Below are positions 1-7,819 of a DNA stretch of 17,174 nt, piece after piece. The stretch comes from Euryarchaeota archaeon UBA623 (GTDB lineage Archaea; Thermoplasmatota; Poseidoniia; Poseidoniales; Thalassarchaeaceae): the NCBI GenBank assembly GCA_002505325.1, contig DAUV01000124.1, forward strand, positions 1 through 17,174. Direction: 5' to 3'. How positions within the stretch are numbered: position 1 is the stretch's first letter; every line of letters starts with the position of its first letter. The notes under the pieces are model-generated. The model saw only the letters and a program-made list of their open reading frames with translations. It was not told the origin of the DNA and made no database searches. The position numbers and the translations under genes are program-made.

Positions 1-624
1 AAGTGGGCAGAGAAGGGGAAGGAATGTGGTGTCGACGGTCTAATTTGCGTCAATGATCGTGCTGGAGGCCATTTGGGGGATATGTCGATGGCAGAGATGT
101 ACGAGGAACTCCGTGATATGGAACTCCCACTAATCTGCGCCGGAGGAATCGGTAGCGAGCAGGAACTCAACAGAGCCCTCGAATTAGGCTATGATGGAGT
201 ACAGATGGGAACGAGGTTCATCGCAACCACCGAGTGCAACACTCCCGAGGACTATAAAACAGCAATCGTGGATGCCGGCGAGATGGATATAACGTGGACC
301 AATAGACTCACAGGAGTGCCAATTTCTGTCATCAAGGCCCCTGGCTTCAAGCAAGACAATTCATGGCTAATGCGCAGGCTCTTGCGCAGCAGATTCAAGC
401 ATACTGCTAGGATGTTGTTGAATGCGAATTCATTCATACGACTGAGATATCTCTCCAGAAGTAAGAGCAAAAACACTGCTAATAAGAAGAAATACTACTC
501 TGCCGGCAAGAGCGTCGAGACAGTCCGCAGTATCGAATCGGCAACCACCATCATGCAGCGTTTGGGTGGTTCCTTGAATTCCAATCCAGAGCTCGTCGGA
601 AATTCACAGGACCCTGTCGTTTAG
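1..624 (+). CDS. Nitronate monooxygenase / FabK-like FMN protein, 3' part
   Basis: This is the C-terminal 207 residues of a TIM-barrel flavoprotein of the nitronate monooxygenase (2-nitropropane dioxygenase) family. The frame is open from base 1, so the gene begins outside the window. Visible family marks are the AGGHLG motif (residues 21-26, with H24 at the position of the catalytic histidine), the phosphate-binding strand-loop LICAGGIG (44-51) and GVQMGTRF (66-73), which binds FMN phosphate. The family oxidises alkyl nitronates using FMN and O2; related members are enoyl-ACP reductases or other oxidoreductases, so the substrate is open. The C-terminus carries a basic stretch (about residues 150-162) before the usual closing helix. 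The last 21 bases overlap the convergent PIN-domain gene. Family assignment is firm; the specific reaction is not. Confidence 0.9.
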   Translation, partial: KWAEKGKECGVDGLICVNDRAGGHLGDMSMAEMYEELRDMELPLICAGGIGSEQELNRALELGYDGVQMGTRFIATTECNTPEDYKTAIVDAGEMDITWTNRLTGVPISVIKAPGFKQDNSWLMRRLLRSRFKHTARMLLNANSFIRLRYLSRSKSKNTANKKKYYSAGKSVETVRSIESATTIMQRLGGSLNSNPELVGNSQDPVV

Positions 625-3600
625 CTGTTGGGCATCACCCACAACACCGAATCCATATTCTTCTTCTAGCGCCCGTGATACCAGCCTAAAATCGGAGTCT
701 CGAGTGGCTACTAGGACACTACCCACATCGGATATGCTCGTTGATGCGAGGGCCGCTGCGTCCAGCATGATATCACGGTCTCCCTTCTCAGGATAGATGT
801 CCTCTCCTCTAATCGAAGTTCTCATCGGAGTCTTACCCCCTCTCCTCTTCTGCTCATCCACTTGCTGGAAGACTTCTCTGTGGCCGAGCAGAAAATCTTC
901 CAAATCAATTTCCTCTCCACTTACTCTAATGGGCTGACTCCATGAATCGAAGGCTTGGCAAATAGATTCAACTCTCTGCATCAAGAAGGCATCATTGACC
1001 ATTTCAGACCATATCGCCTTGTCGATATAGGTATCCGAAAACATCCTCAGCACAGAGTCGGGGTTCTTGACGCGATGCATGAACTCCCCTCTAGCAGCTG
1101 GAGGAATGTGAAGCAGAATCCTCCCTTCCCCCGCACGTCGACGGAGCATCCAGTGGAAAGCCCTCTCTACTGTCCAATTGAGGCTACCTAGGCTATCTGC
1201 TGATAGTTCCTTGAGCAAGTCGTCTTTGAGGGCCTCAATCAGGATATTCGTATCGACCATGATGAGAGGCTTCAGGGACAGATTTCTGAGAGATCTCCTC
1301 TGTTTCACCGGAATGGTACCACTGTGGCTCACGAAAAGAGCGCGCTGACTCTTTTTCAGTGTGCTAGACTGCTTAGCATCCAGATCCCCTGAATTGATGG
1401 CCTTCTCCAGCATTCGTAATCCATTGATGGGGTCAGTATCGGCTACCTCCATAGCGAGAATCGTAATCTCACGAGGGTCCTTCTTTCCTCTCATCTCAAT
1501 CATAAATCTCCTCTCTAAATCGGTCTGTCTACTAGCCTTAGATGTCCGAACCTCCTGTAGAGCAGCCCTGACCCTACCTTGGAAAGGGTCTGGCGGCAAC
1601 CCATGCTCGTCTGGGTATCTGTACAATCCTTCCAGAACTTCGACTCTCCTATCTCTGATACTTCCCAAAGCACCGTTCCGAGAGTCCTCCTCCTCTTGGG
1701 CTGCGAATTCGATGAGCCCCGTGCTTGCGGCGGAAGTGTCACTGTCTTCGTACCTCTTACAGGTTCTGAGGTAGAGTTTGAAGCGTTTGGTGACTGAGCT
1801 CGATAGGGCTGGATGAGCATCCACCAAGGAGACCGCTTCCCTCCATCCGGCGGCATGTGCAAACTCAATCAATGACTTTCGTAGAACCAGAGCCGAGCGT
1901 TCGAAGTCCAGCCTCAGTTTCATAGCGGCGTCCTTGTAAGCTCGAGCCGCATTCAATCGATCTCCACTGGCGCGCAGGATAGCCGCCCTAACAATTTGAA
2001 ACTCGGCACACGTCTTGTCATGCTCACGATACCAATTCTCTAGGGCGGCGACCCCGAGATTATGCTCGATGACCAGATTAGTCACGGCTGCAATTGTACG
2101 CATTGCAGCACCATCTAACTCACACAATTGGCCGAGAGATTCTACAGCCCTACTCTCTCTTTCCCCTACACCTATCTGGAGATCCATTGCAGCGCGATTC
2201 AGCTGCAGCGCGATGATTAGAGCATCGAACAGGCGCTTCTCCAGATGATTCAGTTCTGCCCTCCGGATGGATTCCTGCAGATTCTCTATCTTACTCTCTC
2301 TTACGACCCCGTCCCCATCAGGAGATAGGGCCCTTCTGACCTCATTGAGAGATCGGAGTCCATCAGAATCCAGTTTATCGTGAACGGAATCCATGTCTCG
2401 AGGGAGCCCATCTAGTAGAGAGATTAGAGCGATAGAGGCATCAGAGAGGACATCGTCTCCAGCCGAATTGTCAATTGAACTCAAGGCGGTCTTCCGTAGT
2501 TCAGCAAGGGAACTCCTATCGATTCGTGAGTTGCCAGAAAGAAGATGCCACGACATCAACATCCTGTGAGGGTATGCCATAGACAGAGAAGGATCTCTCT
2601 CGAAGGCTGCTACGAGACCCTCTATGTCAGCGGCTTTGGTGAATATATTCAAAATCTCATCAGTGTATCTGATTGATTCTAACTCCCACATTTTACGCGC
2701 CGCCTGCAGTCCAATCTGAATTGGTGCTCCTTCGTGTCTCATTACCATGAGCAAACCACTTTCGTCCATCGAGACAATCGATTCGTGTAGGCCCCGAGTC
2801 AGAATTTCTGACTCGACCTCAGATAGGATATCCAGAGCGGTTGAGGCGTGTTCACCATTGCTGAAAACCGCGCCCTCTGCGAAACCGAGCGCCTCGTCCA
2901 TATTGCCCTGAGAGACCAGACTTGAGGCGACCTTCCATCTGAGTGGGCTTGGTAAGGACTCCCCTACACGACTGAGAACCTCAACTCCATTCAGTAGGTC
3001 AGTCGTAGAAAGTTCAACGGAGCAGGACTCGACATTTCTCCAAGCAGAGACTCTGAGCGCCTCAGATAATTCATCGGCACCTTCCTGGTTGGCGCATGCC
3101 CTCCATTCCGAAAAATCCCCAGAGCGAATTCCAATTAGCATTGAGTGTCTATTGGCTAATTCACTGATAGCCCCTCCTTTGAGGCTCCCGAGGACCTCTA
3201 TGGCGGTGTCTTCGGAAACCGAAGCGAGGAGGATACCTTCGAGGAGCGCTCCCTCACCACTTAACTCCCTCAGAGATGGCCTCATCCAGCGCATCCACAT
3301 ACCCGGCCTTGTTCGGCCACCTGTCAGATCCTGCCTGATGCTCTGGAGTGCGTGGTCCTGTTCGGAATTTGTTGTGAACGGCAGTTCCATCGACAACCAC
3401 TCTCTGAGACGGGCGCGATCGAGTGGGTCGAAGCAAGCTGCATCCACCCAATCTCCTGAGTCAATGTCCCTATCAGCGGATTCGATTATTGGGAATTGTG
3501 CCATCTCGGCTATCAGCGGGGCTTCTCTGGCAAGCATCCTCCAGACTGGGTGTATACCCTCTTCACACTCGGAGCGAAGCCCCATCATCTTCGAGTCCAG

Positions 3601-3963
3601 CGACGAGTCCCAAGAAGTACCTAATTTTCCCTTATGGGCACATAGAACAGCGAGCTTGTAGGCTGCTGAAGCATCTGAGGCGAGTGCATCGGAGGGCCCC
3701 GCGAGCCGGTCATCCATACTCTTGACCCTGCCCCTCCCTCCCCTTCGCCCAATTCTTTGAGGTCGAGAACGATCTCGACCTACACCGCCATCAACCCCAA
3801 CTCCTTCGGGCGCCGCCTTGTTAGCCGCGAGGAAGGCCAAAGCCCTCCATTCAAAGGGCAGCAGTGACCACGCTCTGGGTCGCTGAATGGCCTTCCTGCG
3901 TCTGCCTACATCATCTCCTGCTCTTTGCAGGAGGTCTAGACACTCGTGAAGATAATCCTCCAT
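604..3963 (-). CDS. Large helical-repeat protein with C-terminal PIN nuclease domain
   Basis: A 1,119-residue protein, apparently soluble. Residues about 1-890 are mostly amphipathic helices with TPR/HAT-like spacing (for example the Ala-rich helices around 650-760), preceded by an Arg/Gly-rich linker near residues 58-82. The C-terminal ~215 residues are a PIN domain: VDTNILIE with D904, an acidic E960 in ARGEF, D1064 in DIMLDAAAL, and D1089/D1091 in ATRDSDF. These fit the metal-binding acidic residues of PIN ribonucleases, so RNA cleavage is likely. The domain is longer than the usual ~130 residues because of an insert between E960 and D1064. I chose ATG 3963 because GAGGT lies 6 nt upstream; ATG 3999 would add 12 residues and has no such site. 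No antitoxin-like partner is adjacent, so a toxin role is not supported. The RNA target is unknown. Confidence 0.8.
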   Translation of the reverse strand: MEDYLHECLDLLQRAGDDVGRRRKAIQRPRAWSLLPFEWRALAFLAANKAAPEGVGVDGGVGRDRSRPQRIGRRGGRGRVKSMDDRLAGPSDALASDASAAYKLAVLCAHKGKLGTSWDSSLDSKMMGLRSECEEGIHPVWRMLAREAPLIAEMAQFPIIESADRDIDSGDWVDAACFDPLDRARLREWLSMELPFTTNSEQDHALQSIRQDLTGGRTRPGMWMRWMRPSLRELSGEGALLEGILLASVSEDTAIEVLGSLKGGAISELANRHSMLIGIRSGDFSEWRACANQEGADELSEALRVSAWRNVESCSVELSTTDLLNGVEVLSRVGESLPSPLRWKVASSLVSQGNMDEALGFAEGAVFSNGEHASTALDILSEVESEILTRGLHESIVSMDESGLLMVMRHEGAPIQIGLQAARKMWELESIRYTDEILNIFTKAADIEGLVAAFERDPSLSMAYPHRMLMSWHLLSGNSRIDRSSLAELRKTALSSIDNSAGDDVLSDASIALISLLDGLPRDMDSVHDKLDSDGLRSLNEVRRALSPDGDGVVRESKIENLQESIRRAELNHLEKRLFDALIIALQLNRAAMDLQIGVGERESRAVESLGQLCELDGAAMRTIAAVTNLVIEHNLGVAALENWYREHDKTCAEFQIVRAAILRASGDRLNAARAYKDAAMKLRLDFERSALVLRKSLIEFAHAAGWREAVSLVDAHPALSSSVTKRFKLYLRTCKRYEDSDTSAASTGLIEFAAQEEEDSRNGALGSIRDRRVEVLEGLYRYPDEHGLPPDPFQGRVRAALQEVRTSKASRQTDLERRFMIEMRGKKDPREITILAMEVADTDPINGLRMLEKAINSGDLDAKQSSTLKKSQRALFVSHSGTIPVKQRRSLRNLSLKPLIMVDTNILIEALKDDLLKELSADSLGSLNWTVERAFHWMLRRRAGEGRILLHIPPAARGEFMHRVKNPDSVLRMFSDTYIDKAIWSEMVNDAFLMQRVESICQAFDSWSQPIRVSGEEIDLEDFLLGHREVFQQVDEQKRRGGKTPMRTSIRGEDIYPEKGDRDIMLDAAALASTSISDVGSVLVATRDSDFRLVSRALEEEYGFGVVGDAQQLNDRVL

Positions 3964-3969
3964 CGGACG

Positions 3970-3974
3970 ACCTC
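3970..3974 (-). promoter_or_regulatory. Ribosome binding site deciding the PIN gene start
   Basis: On the minus strand this reads GAGGT, fully complementary to the conserved archaeal 16S rRNA 3' end, with 6 nt before ATG 3963. The in-frame ATG at 3999 lacks a comparable site. This favours the shorter protein and widens the intergenic region upstream. Confidence 0.5.
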
Positions 3975-4011
3975 GGGGGTTATCTCCAGGCACTTCCATT
4001 CATCAACACAT

Positions 4012-4030
4012 CGCCTTGCATAGCAAGGCG
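4012..4030. promoter_or_regulatory. Perfect 8-bp inverted repeat between divergent genes
   Basis: CGCCTTGC, a 3-base spacer ATA, then GCAAGGCG. The arms are perfect complements. It lies between the divergent PIN-domain gene (start 3963) and the four-helix membrane protein gene (likely start 4073). It could be an operator for a dimeric regulator acting on both genes, or an RNA hairpin in the 5' leader of either transcript. No regulator gene is nearby to name. Confidence 0.45.
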
Positions 4031-4072
4031 TTCGTAGAGAGAACTCAAGGCATCGCAGCCGCAGCACGACTC

Positions 4073-4540
4073 GTGGACCCCGTCAACACCGCAGTGCTAC
4101 TTCTGCACCCAATCACAGCACTGGTCCTCATCTGGTTGTTTGTCAAACAGCGCCGCTGGAGACAACAGAATCTGTTACTGAGGAGCACAGAGAGAGCTGC
4201 GGCCTTGGATGCCCACCAAGCAACCGGTGACAAAATGATGGCAGCGGTCATCGGTGTGATTGCACTTGCATTCGGTGCGCACGTTGCGAGAGCCAGTCTC
4301 GAAGGCCTCGAACCGACAGCCTACTTAGTTCCCGGACACTTCCATGGATGGGCCGGGCTGCTCGGACTTTTGTTCATGATTACCCTGTGGAGAGCGGGTC
4401 GTAAGACACGCGATCTGAAGTCTCAGAAGAAATCATTCGCTCACAGTAAGGAATTTCATGGGAGAATCAGCGATGTGATGTTGTTGTTGGTGACAATCCA
4501 CGCTTTCCTCGGTTTCCTATACCTACTCAAAATCCTATGA
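4073..4540 (+). CDS. Four-helix membrane protein, DUF4079 / cytochrome b561-like
   Basis: A 155-residue integral membrane protein with four predicted helices: one around LLLHPITALVLIWLFV, a second around MAAVIGVIALAFGAHVA, a third starting at GHFHGWAGLLGL and a last one ending the protein (VTIHAFLGFLYLLKIL). Histidines sit inside or at the edge of every helix (HP in the first, GAH in the second, HFH in the third, FH and IH around the fourth), a pattern resembling DUF4079 and cytochrome b561-type proteins that bind haem between helices. Haem binding and electron transfer are inferred only. There is no in-frame ATG before the second helix. I chose GTG 4073; TTG 4016 would add 19 residues but falls inside the inverted repeat. 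Its stop TGA abuts the stop of the convergent DHH gene with no base between. Confidence 0.65.
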   Translation: MDPVNTAVLLLHPITALVLIWLFVKQRRWRQQNLLLRSTERAAALDAHQATGDKMMAAVIGVIALAFGAHVARASLEGLEPTAYLVPGHFHGWAGLLGLLFMITLWRAGRKTRDLKSQKKSFAHSKEFHGRISDVMLLLVTIHAFLGFLYLLKIL

Positions 4541-5548
4541 TCATCGTTCTGCCCACATCTCGAGCCAGACCGCCAGATTCCCCTCGATATCATCGTTAGT
4601 CACCACTCGTGAAACCCTAGCACCGTTCTCGAGCGCCTGTACTCTACAACCACATGCGTTGGCATGACCCCCTCCATCGGAATCGAATCTGGTTGCAAGC
4701 TTGGTCAGGTCGTAAATTCCCCCGGTTGTGTGGAGGAACGAGTTAGTGTAAAATGAGGCAGATACAGGATACCTATCTTCTTCTCCGAAGGAGGCCCCAA
4801 CATCACCGTGGACAACTAGGCATGCGTCACAATCTTCTCCTACCAGGGCGGTAATGTGGTAGCCATTCGAACGTAGTCCACGATCCTCAAGCCTCACTAT
4901 TGCCAATCGGTCCACAACTTTGATACTCTCTGAAATCACAGTATCCATCTCTTCCTGCCGCCGCCGCCTTTTGGCAAGAGCGGGAGCGACTTTGGGGTCA
5001 GAGAGAATGTTTCTCACAGAAACACCCTGCTGCAAGGCTTCGAGGATATGGAGGGCCAAGCCAGACTCAACATCAATTAGTCGACCCAGCCATATCATCG
5101 GGTGGTCGGAGCGGAACTCCTCACGGGTGATGCCACCACCATCCAGTTTGTCGACCCAGACCAGCATATCAGTCAAATCACTGAGGTCGGTATTGGCTAC
5201 TAGCAGATCGTAGGCAATACGGGCAGCCGAAGGAGCCTGCCTCCAGACCACAATCACACCATCATCGTCATGCTCGGTGGGGGCGTTGGACTGGTGATGG
5301 TCGATACTCAGCCCGCATTTCGGATGGCGTGGCAGGTCGCATACTGCTGTATGCCTGTCCATGTAATCGTCCAAAAGACCAGCACGTAGCTCCCCGGGAT
5401 GACCAAAAACAACCTCGGCTTCGGGCCACCAACGCCTCAGAATTGCTCCTGTGACCACACCATCGAGATCACTATCTGTGACAATCCTACGGATATCCAG
5501 AGACAGTGATTCACCGACCATCTCAGTAACAACCCTCGCCTCCCCCAC
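4541..5548 (-). CDS. DHH-family phosphoesterase (DHH + DHHA1 domains)
   Basis: A 335-residue cytoplasmic phosphoesterase. The DHH domain shows VTDSDLDGVVTG (residues 23-34, with D25, D27 and D29 for metal binding), the aspartate of VCDLPRH (D71) and the signature IDHH (D83, H84, H85). The C-terminal substrate-binding DHHA1 domain has GGGH at 292-295, followed by ANACGC. This arrangement belongs to the archaeal DHH phosphohydrolases related to RecJ and NrnA, which cleave short oligonucleotides, single-stranded nucleic acid or small phosphoesters with Mn2+. Length suits an NrnA-like enzyme rather than full RecJ; the true substrate cannot be read from sequence. ATG 5548 is used; ATG 5521 is a shorter alternative. 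It is divergent from the NUDIX gene across a short gap. Confidence 0.85.
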   Translation of the reverse strand: MGEARVVTEMVGESLSLDIRRIVTDSDLDGVVTGAILRRWWPEAEVVFGHPGELRAGLLDDYMDRHTAVCDLPRHPKCGLSIDHHQSNAPTEHDDDGVIVVWRQAPSAARIAYDLLVANTDLSDLTDMLVWVDKLDGGGITREEFRSDHPMIWLGRLIDVESGLALHILEALQQGVSVRNILSDPKVAPALAKRRRRQEEMDTVISESIKVVDRLAIVRLEDRGLRSNGYHITALVGEDCDACLVVHGDVGASFGEEDRYPVSASFYTNSFLHTTGGIYDLTKLATRFDSDGGGHANACGCRVQALENGARVSRVVTNDDIEGNLAVWLEMWAER

Positions 5549-5643
5549 ATTGTGCTTTCTGTCTGTGGGTTTGAGAATCCCATTGCCTCAGAATAGCGTT
5601 CACGGTGGCAATTGAGATATGCGTGGCCGTTATGCGCAACCAT

Positions 5644-6057
5644 ATGGAGACTTCATGTGGCTTCATCTTACTCAATTATGACAGCGTACTCCTCCTGCAG
5701 TATCCACAGGGTCATTGGAGCTTCCCGAAGGGGCACGTCGAGGAGGGCGAGACCAATCACCACATCACAGCCTCGCGCGAACTCGCCGAAGAGACCGGAA
5801 TAGTCGATATCAGTATCGATGACAACTGGGCGACCCGGACACAGTACACTTTTCGGAGAAGGGGTAAGATGGTGCCCAAGCAAGTATACTGGTATATTGC
5901 CGAAACCAGCGAACTCGAAGTAACCCTTTCTCACGAGCACACTAACTACATGTGGCTCGACTTCGATGGAGCTGAGACACAATTGACCTTCGAGCAGGAG
6001 AAGGATATCCTACGGTCTGCCAGAGAGCACCTGAGTCATGCTGGGAAAGTGGATTAA
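5644..6057 (+). CDS. NUDIX hydrolase, diadenosine tetraphosphatase-like
   Basis: A 137-residue NUDIX protein whose opening (SCGFILLN) and WSFPKGHVEEGE segment match the asymmetric Ap4A hydrolase (NUDT2-like) branch, which cleaves dinucleoside polyphosphates. The NUDIX box spans residues 30-53 (G30, E36, R45, E46, E49, E50, G52), so the metal-binding RExxEE core is intact. The spacing between E36 and R45 is eight residues instead of the canonical seven. The start is uncertain: ATG 5644 matches the family's N-terminus, while ATG 5632 or GTG 5605 would add 4 or 13 residues. No clear ribosome binding site precedes any of them, which would suit a leaderless transcript. The stop lies 2 bases from the convergent adenosyltransferase stop. 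Confidence 0.85.
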   Translation: METSCGFILLNYDSVLLLQYPQGHWSFPKGHVEEGETNHHITASRELAEETGIVDISIDDNWATRTQYTFRRRGKMVPKQVYWYIAETSELEVTLSHEHTNYMWLDFDGAETQLTFEQEKDILRSAREHLSHAGKVD

Positions 6058-6059
6058 GA

Positions 6060-6668
6060 TTAATCTTCGCGCTTGCCAAGAGGAGTCCAAAGCTCCTCTT
6101 CCTCACCAGTCATTCTGGTAATCCATCTTCCGAGCACGAACATCCAGTCTGACAACCTGTTTAGGTAGGATATTACTTCATCGCGAACTGCACCATCGCC
6201 ATCTATATCACGCATCGAACAGGCATGTCTCTCAGCCCGGCGAGCAACGGTTCTAGCTACATGTAGCGTTGCTACGGGAGGTGAACCAGTGGGCATTATG
6301 AAAGACTCTAGAGGGTCTAAATTTTCCAGCCAAGAATCCATCTCGGTGACCAAGCGGTCGCCCGCATCTGATCCAATGAGAACCATCTGTTCAGGCAATT
6401 TCCCCGGCGTGCATGAACACTCTCCTCCTACGTCGAATAACTCCTGTTGGACTCGTCCCATGGCTTCGTCAGCGGAATTTCGAGAATCTATCGAGATGCC
6501 TGGCATGCGGTTAAGTTCCATCCTCACAACACCGACCTGCGAGTTAACCTCGTCTATCGTCCCGTACAGCCTGACTCGAGGATGTTCCTTGCCTACTTCA
6601 GTACCATCCAAAAGACGGGTTTTACCACTGTCACCGGCTCCGGTGTGGACCTTGGTAATTCTAACCAT
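6060..6668 (-). CDS. pduO: ATP:cob(I)alamin adenosyltransferase, PduO type
   Basis: A 202-residue cytoplasmic enzyme that transfers the adenosyl group of ATP to cob(I)alamin, making coenzyme B12 (adenosylcobalamin). PduO-type marks: the N-terminal ATP-binding segment TKVHTGAGDSGKTRL (residues 5-19), the RLYGTIDEVNS motif (33-43), the helix with ARTVARRAERH (138-148) and the closing SYLNRLSDWMFVLGRW (167-182). Length matches the family, including structurally known Thermoplasma members. GGAG lies 6 nt before the ATG (plus-strand 6675-6678). It is last in a minus-strand cluster, 27 bp after the five-helix membrane protein gene, so co-transcription is likely. It implies that the cell uses a B12-dependent enzyme such as methylmalonyl-CoA mutase or class II ribonucleotide reductase, neither of which is in this window. 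Confidence 0.93.
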   Translation of the reverse strand: MVRITKVHTGAGDSGKTRLLDGTEVGKEHPRVRLYGTIDEVNSQVGVVRMELNRMPGISIDSRNSADEAMGRVQQELFDVGGECSCTPGKLPEQMVLIGSDAGDRLVTEMDSWLENLDPLESFIMPTGSPPVATLHVARTVARRAERHACSMRDIDGDGAVRDEVISYLNRLSDWMFVLGRWITRMTGEEEELWTPLGKRED

Positions 6669-6695
6669 GCTGTTCTCCGATTCGGCTATGTGCTA

Positions 6696-7412
6696 TCAAT
6701 CGTCCCGAATCGTAGCTGACTGGATTTGACCCAGAGCATCCTCAATCGCTTCAATCCATGACTGGTCTACCGACTCCCACCCGCCAGCCTTCTCGAGCTC
6801 GACGACATGTTCTTGCTCAGCCTCGGTTTCACCCGCATGACGGTGAATGAGAACAAGTGCAGCATGACTCATTGTATTGATCCACGGGTCCTCCATATCC
6901 CACGAACGCTCGAAGTGAGCAACCGCTCCGTTCGGACCACTAATCAGGCCACGTCGGACCTGCCTAAGTCCAGATTTTGACCAAGAAATTCCCTGTACTC
7001 CAACCACGAGACCTCTGAATGCTAAGTATATCTCTAGCATGACGAGAAGTGAGGCGACAGAGAAAGAACCTATCTGCTCAATCTGACCCATTCCCGACCA
7101 TCGGTCCACCATCAAACTGGTCGCACCAATACACAATAGGATGCCTCCAAAGGGAGCAACAATCACGTCGTTTCGTAGCATCGACATCTGAATCACCCCT
7201 ATGACCACGGCAACCCCTCCAACGACTGTGGCTGCCACCGCCGGGACCGACTCACCCGTCTCCCTAGGAGCAGTGGTGGATAACCAGAGGATGGCCCCCG
7301 TCACAAGCAATACTAGAGCGAACCTACTACTAATCTCAGGGAAAGGTTGGTGCCGAGAGTAGTTGAACACGGCGATACCGAGACCGACGAATAAAGCAAT
7401 CCAGAATAGCAT
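6696..7412 (-). CDS. Five-helix membrane protein with cytosolic helical tail, unknown function
   Basis: A 238-residue protein I do not recognise. It begins MLFWIALFVGLGIAVF and has about five hydrophobic helices (roughly residues 1-18, 28-45, 57-78, 83-103, 113-140). A hydrophilic C-terminal tail of about 98 residues follows, helical and reminiscent of one or two TPR-like hairpins. An open frame continues upstream to 7682, but there it only shadows the preceding gene. The start at 7412 is supported by GGAGG (plus-strand 7422-7426) 9 nt upstream. Its start lies 4 bp after the stop of the small upstream gene and its end 27 bp before the adenosyltransferase, so the three probably form one transcript. 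A link to B12 handling would be guesswork. Confidence 0.75.
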   Translation of the reverse strand: MLFWIALFVGLGIAVFNYSRHQPFPEISSRFALVLLVTGAILWLSTTAPRETGESVPAVAATVVGGVAVVIGVIQMSMLRNDVIVAPFGGILLCIGATSLMVDRWSGMGQIEQIGSFSVASLLVMLEIYLAFRGLVVGVQGISWSKSGLRQVRRGLISGPNGAVAHFERSWDMEDPWINTMSHAALVLIHRHAGETEAEQEHVVELEKAGGWESVDQSWIEAIEDALGQIQSATIRDD

Positions 7413-7416
7413 GAAA

Positions 7417-7740
7417 TCACTCCTCCAAGGACTCTTCACGCCACCCTGGATTCCAAAAATCCTCATTGTCCAGCCACTCCAACCAAGTCCCTGCATCCGC
7501 TTGGAGCAGCTTGTAGGCTCTGCGCTCGAGTCCATCCAGCAGTGAGGAGTCCACCTCCTCTCTGTCACGGGCCTCGTTCCACTCGGCCCGCATCGCGCTG
7601 ACTTGACGCTGACCTTCTTTGTGATTGTCGTAGTAGCGCTCACAGATCCCCCTAAGGTCTTGAATCCACATCCTAGCTCCACGCATATGAGGCTCCTCTC
7701 CGAGAACCTTCTCCTTGCGCTTGAACGGCCACCATCCCAT
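7417..7740 (-). CDS. Small charged helical protein, unknown function
   Basis: A 107-residue protein without a recognised family. It starts with the aromatic/basic segment MGWWPFKRKEK, which could sit at the membrane surface, and continues as charged amphipathic helices rich in Glu, Arg and Trp, possibly a short coiled coil. The C-terminus is acidic (EESLEE). There is no signal peptide or membrane helix. Its stop lies 4 bp from the ATG of the five-helix membrane protein gene, so the two are very likely co-translated and may work together, for example as a membrane protein with a cytosolic partner; this is inference. It is divergent from rlmH, with 79 bp between the two starts. Confidence 0.65.
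   Translation of the reverse strand: MGWWPFKRKEKVLGEEPHMRGARMWIQDLRGICERYYDNHKEGQRQVSAMRAEWNEARDREEVDSSLLDGLERRAYKLLQADAGTWLEWLDNEDFWNPGWREESLEE
7422..7426 (-). promoter_or_regulatory. Ribosome binding site deciding the five-helix protein start
   Basis: The minus strand reads GGAGG here, followed by AGTGATTTC and ATG 7412. It is embedded in the last codons of the upstream 107-residue gene and supports initiation at 7412 rather than at the upstream in-frame ATG at 7682. Confidence 0.6.
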
Positions 7741-7819
7741 CTCTATCGATACTTCCGCTACAGCCGACTTTCTTGATGCTTTGCGAACCGCTCAAGTTGC
7801 AGGTCTGACCCGAAGTGGC

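Noticed and set aside
3089..3661. Plus-strand open frame of 190 codons opposite the PIN-solenoid gene
   Set aside because: Ser/Pro/Arg-rich shadow without motifs; the minus-strand frame runs uninterrupted for 1,119 codons and ends in a recognisable PIN domain.
604..3963. PIN protein as the toxin of a toxin-antitoxin pair
   Set aside because: The protein is about eight times the usual toxin size and no small antitoxin gene is adjacent or overlapping.
7413..7682. N-terminal extension of the five-helix membrane protein
   Set aside because: It overlaps the 107-residue gene in another frame, has no protein-like character, and a GGAGG site supports the start at 7412.
7715..7819. 35-residue N-terminal extension of RlmH starting at TTG
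   Set aside because: RlmH homologues begin at the position of ATG 7820, and the extension would overlap the start of the divergent gene.
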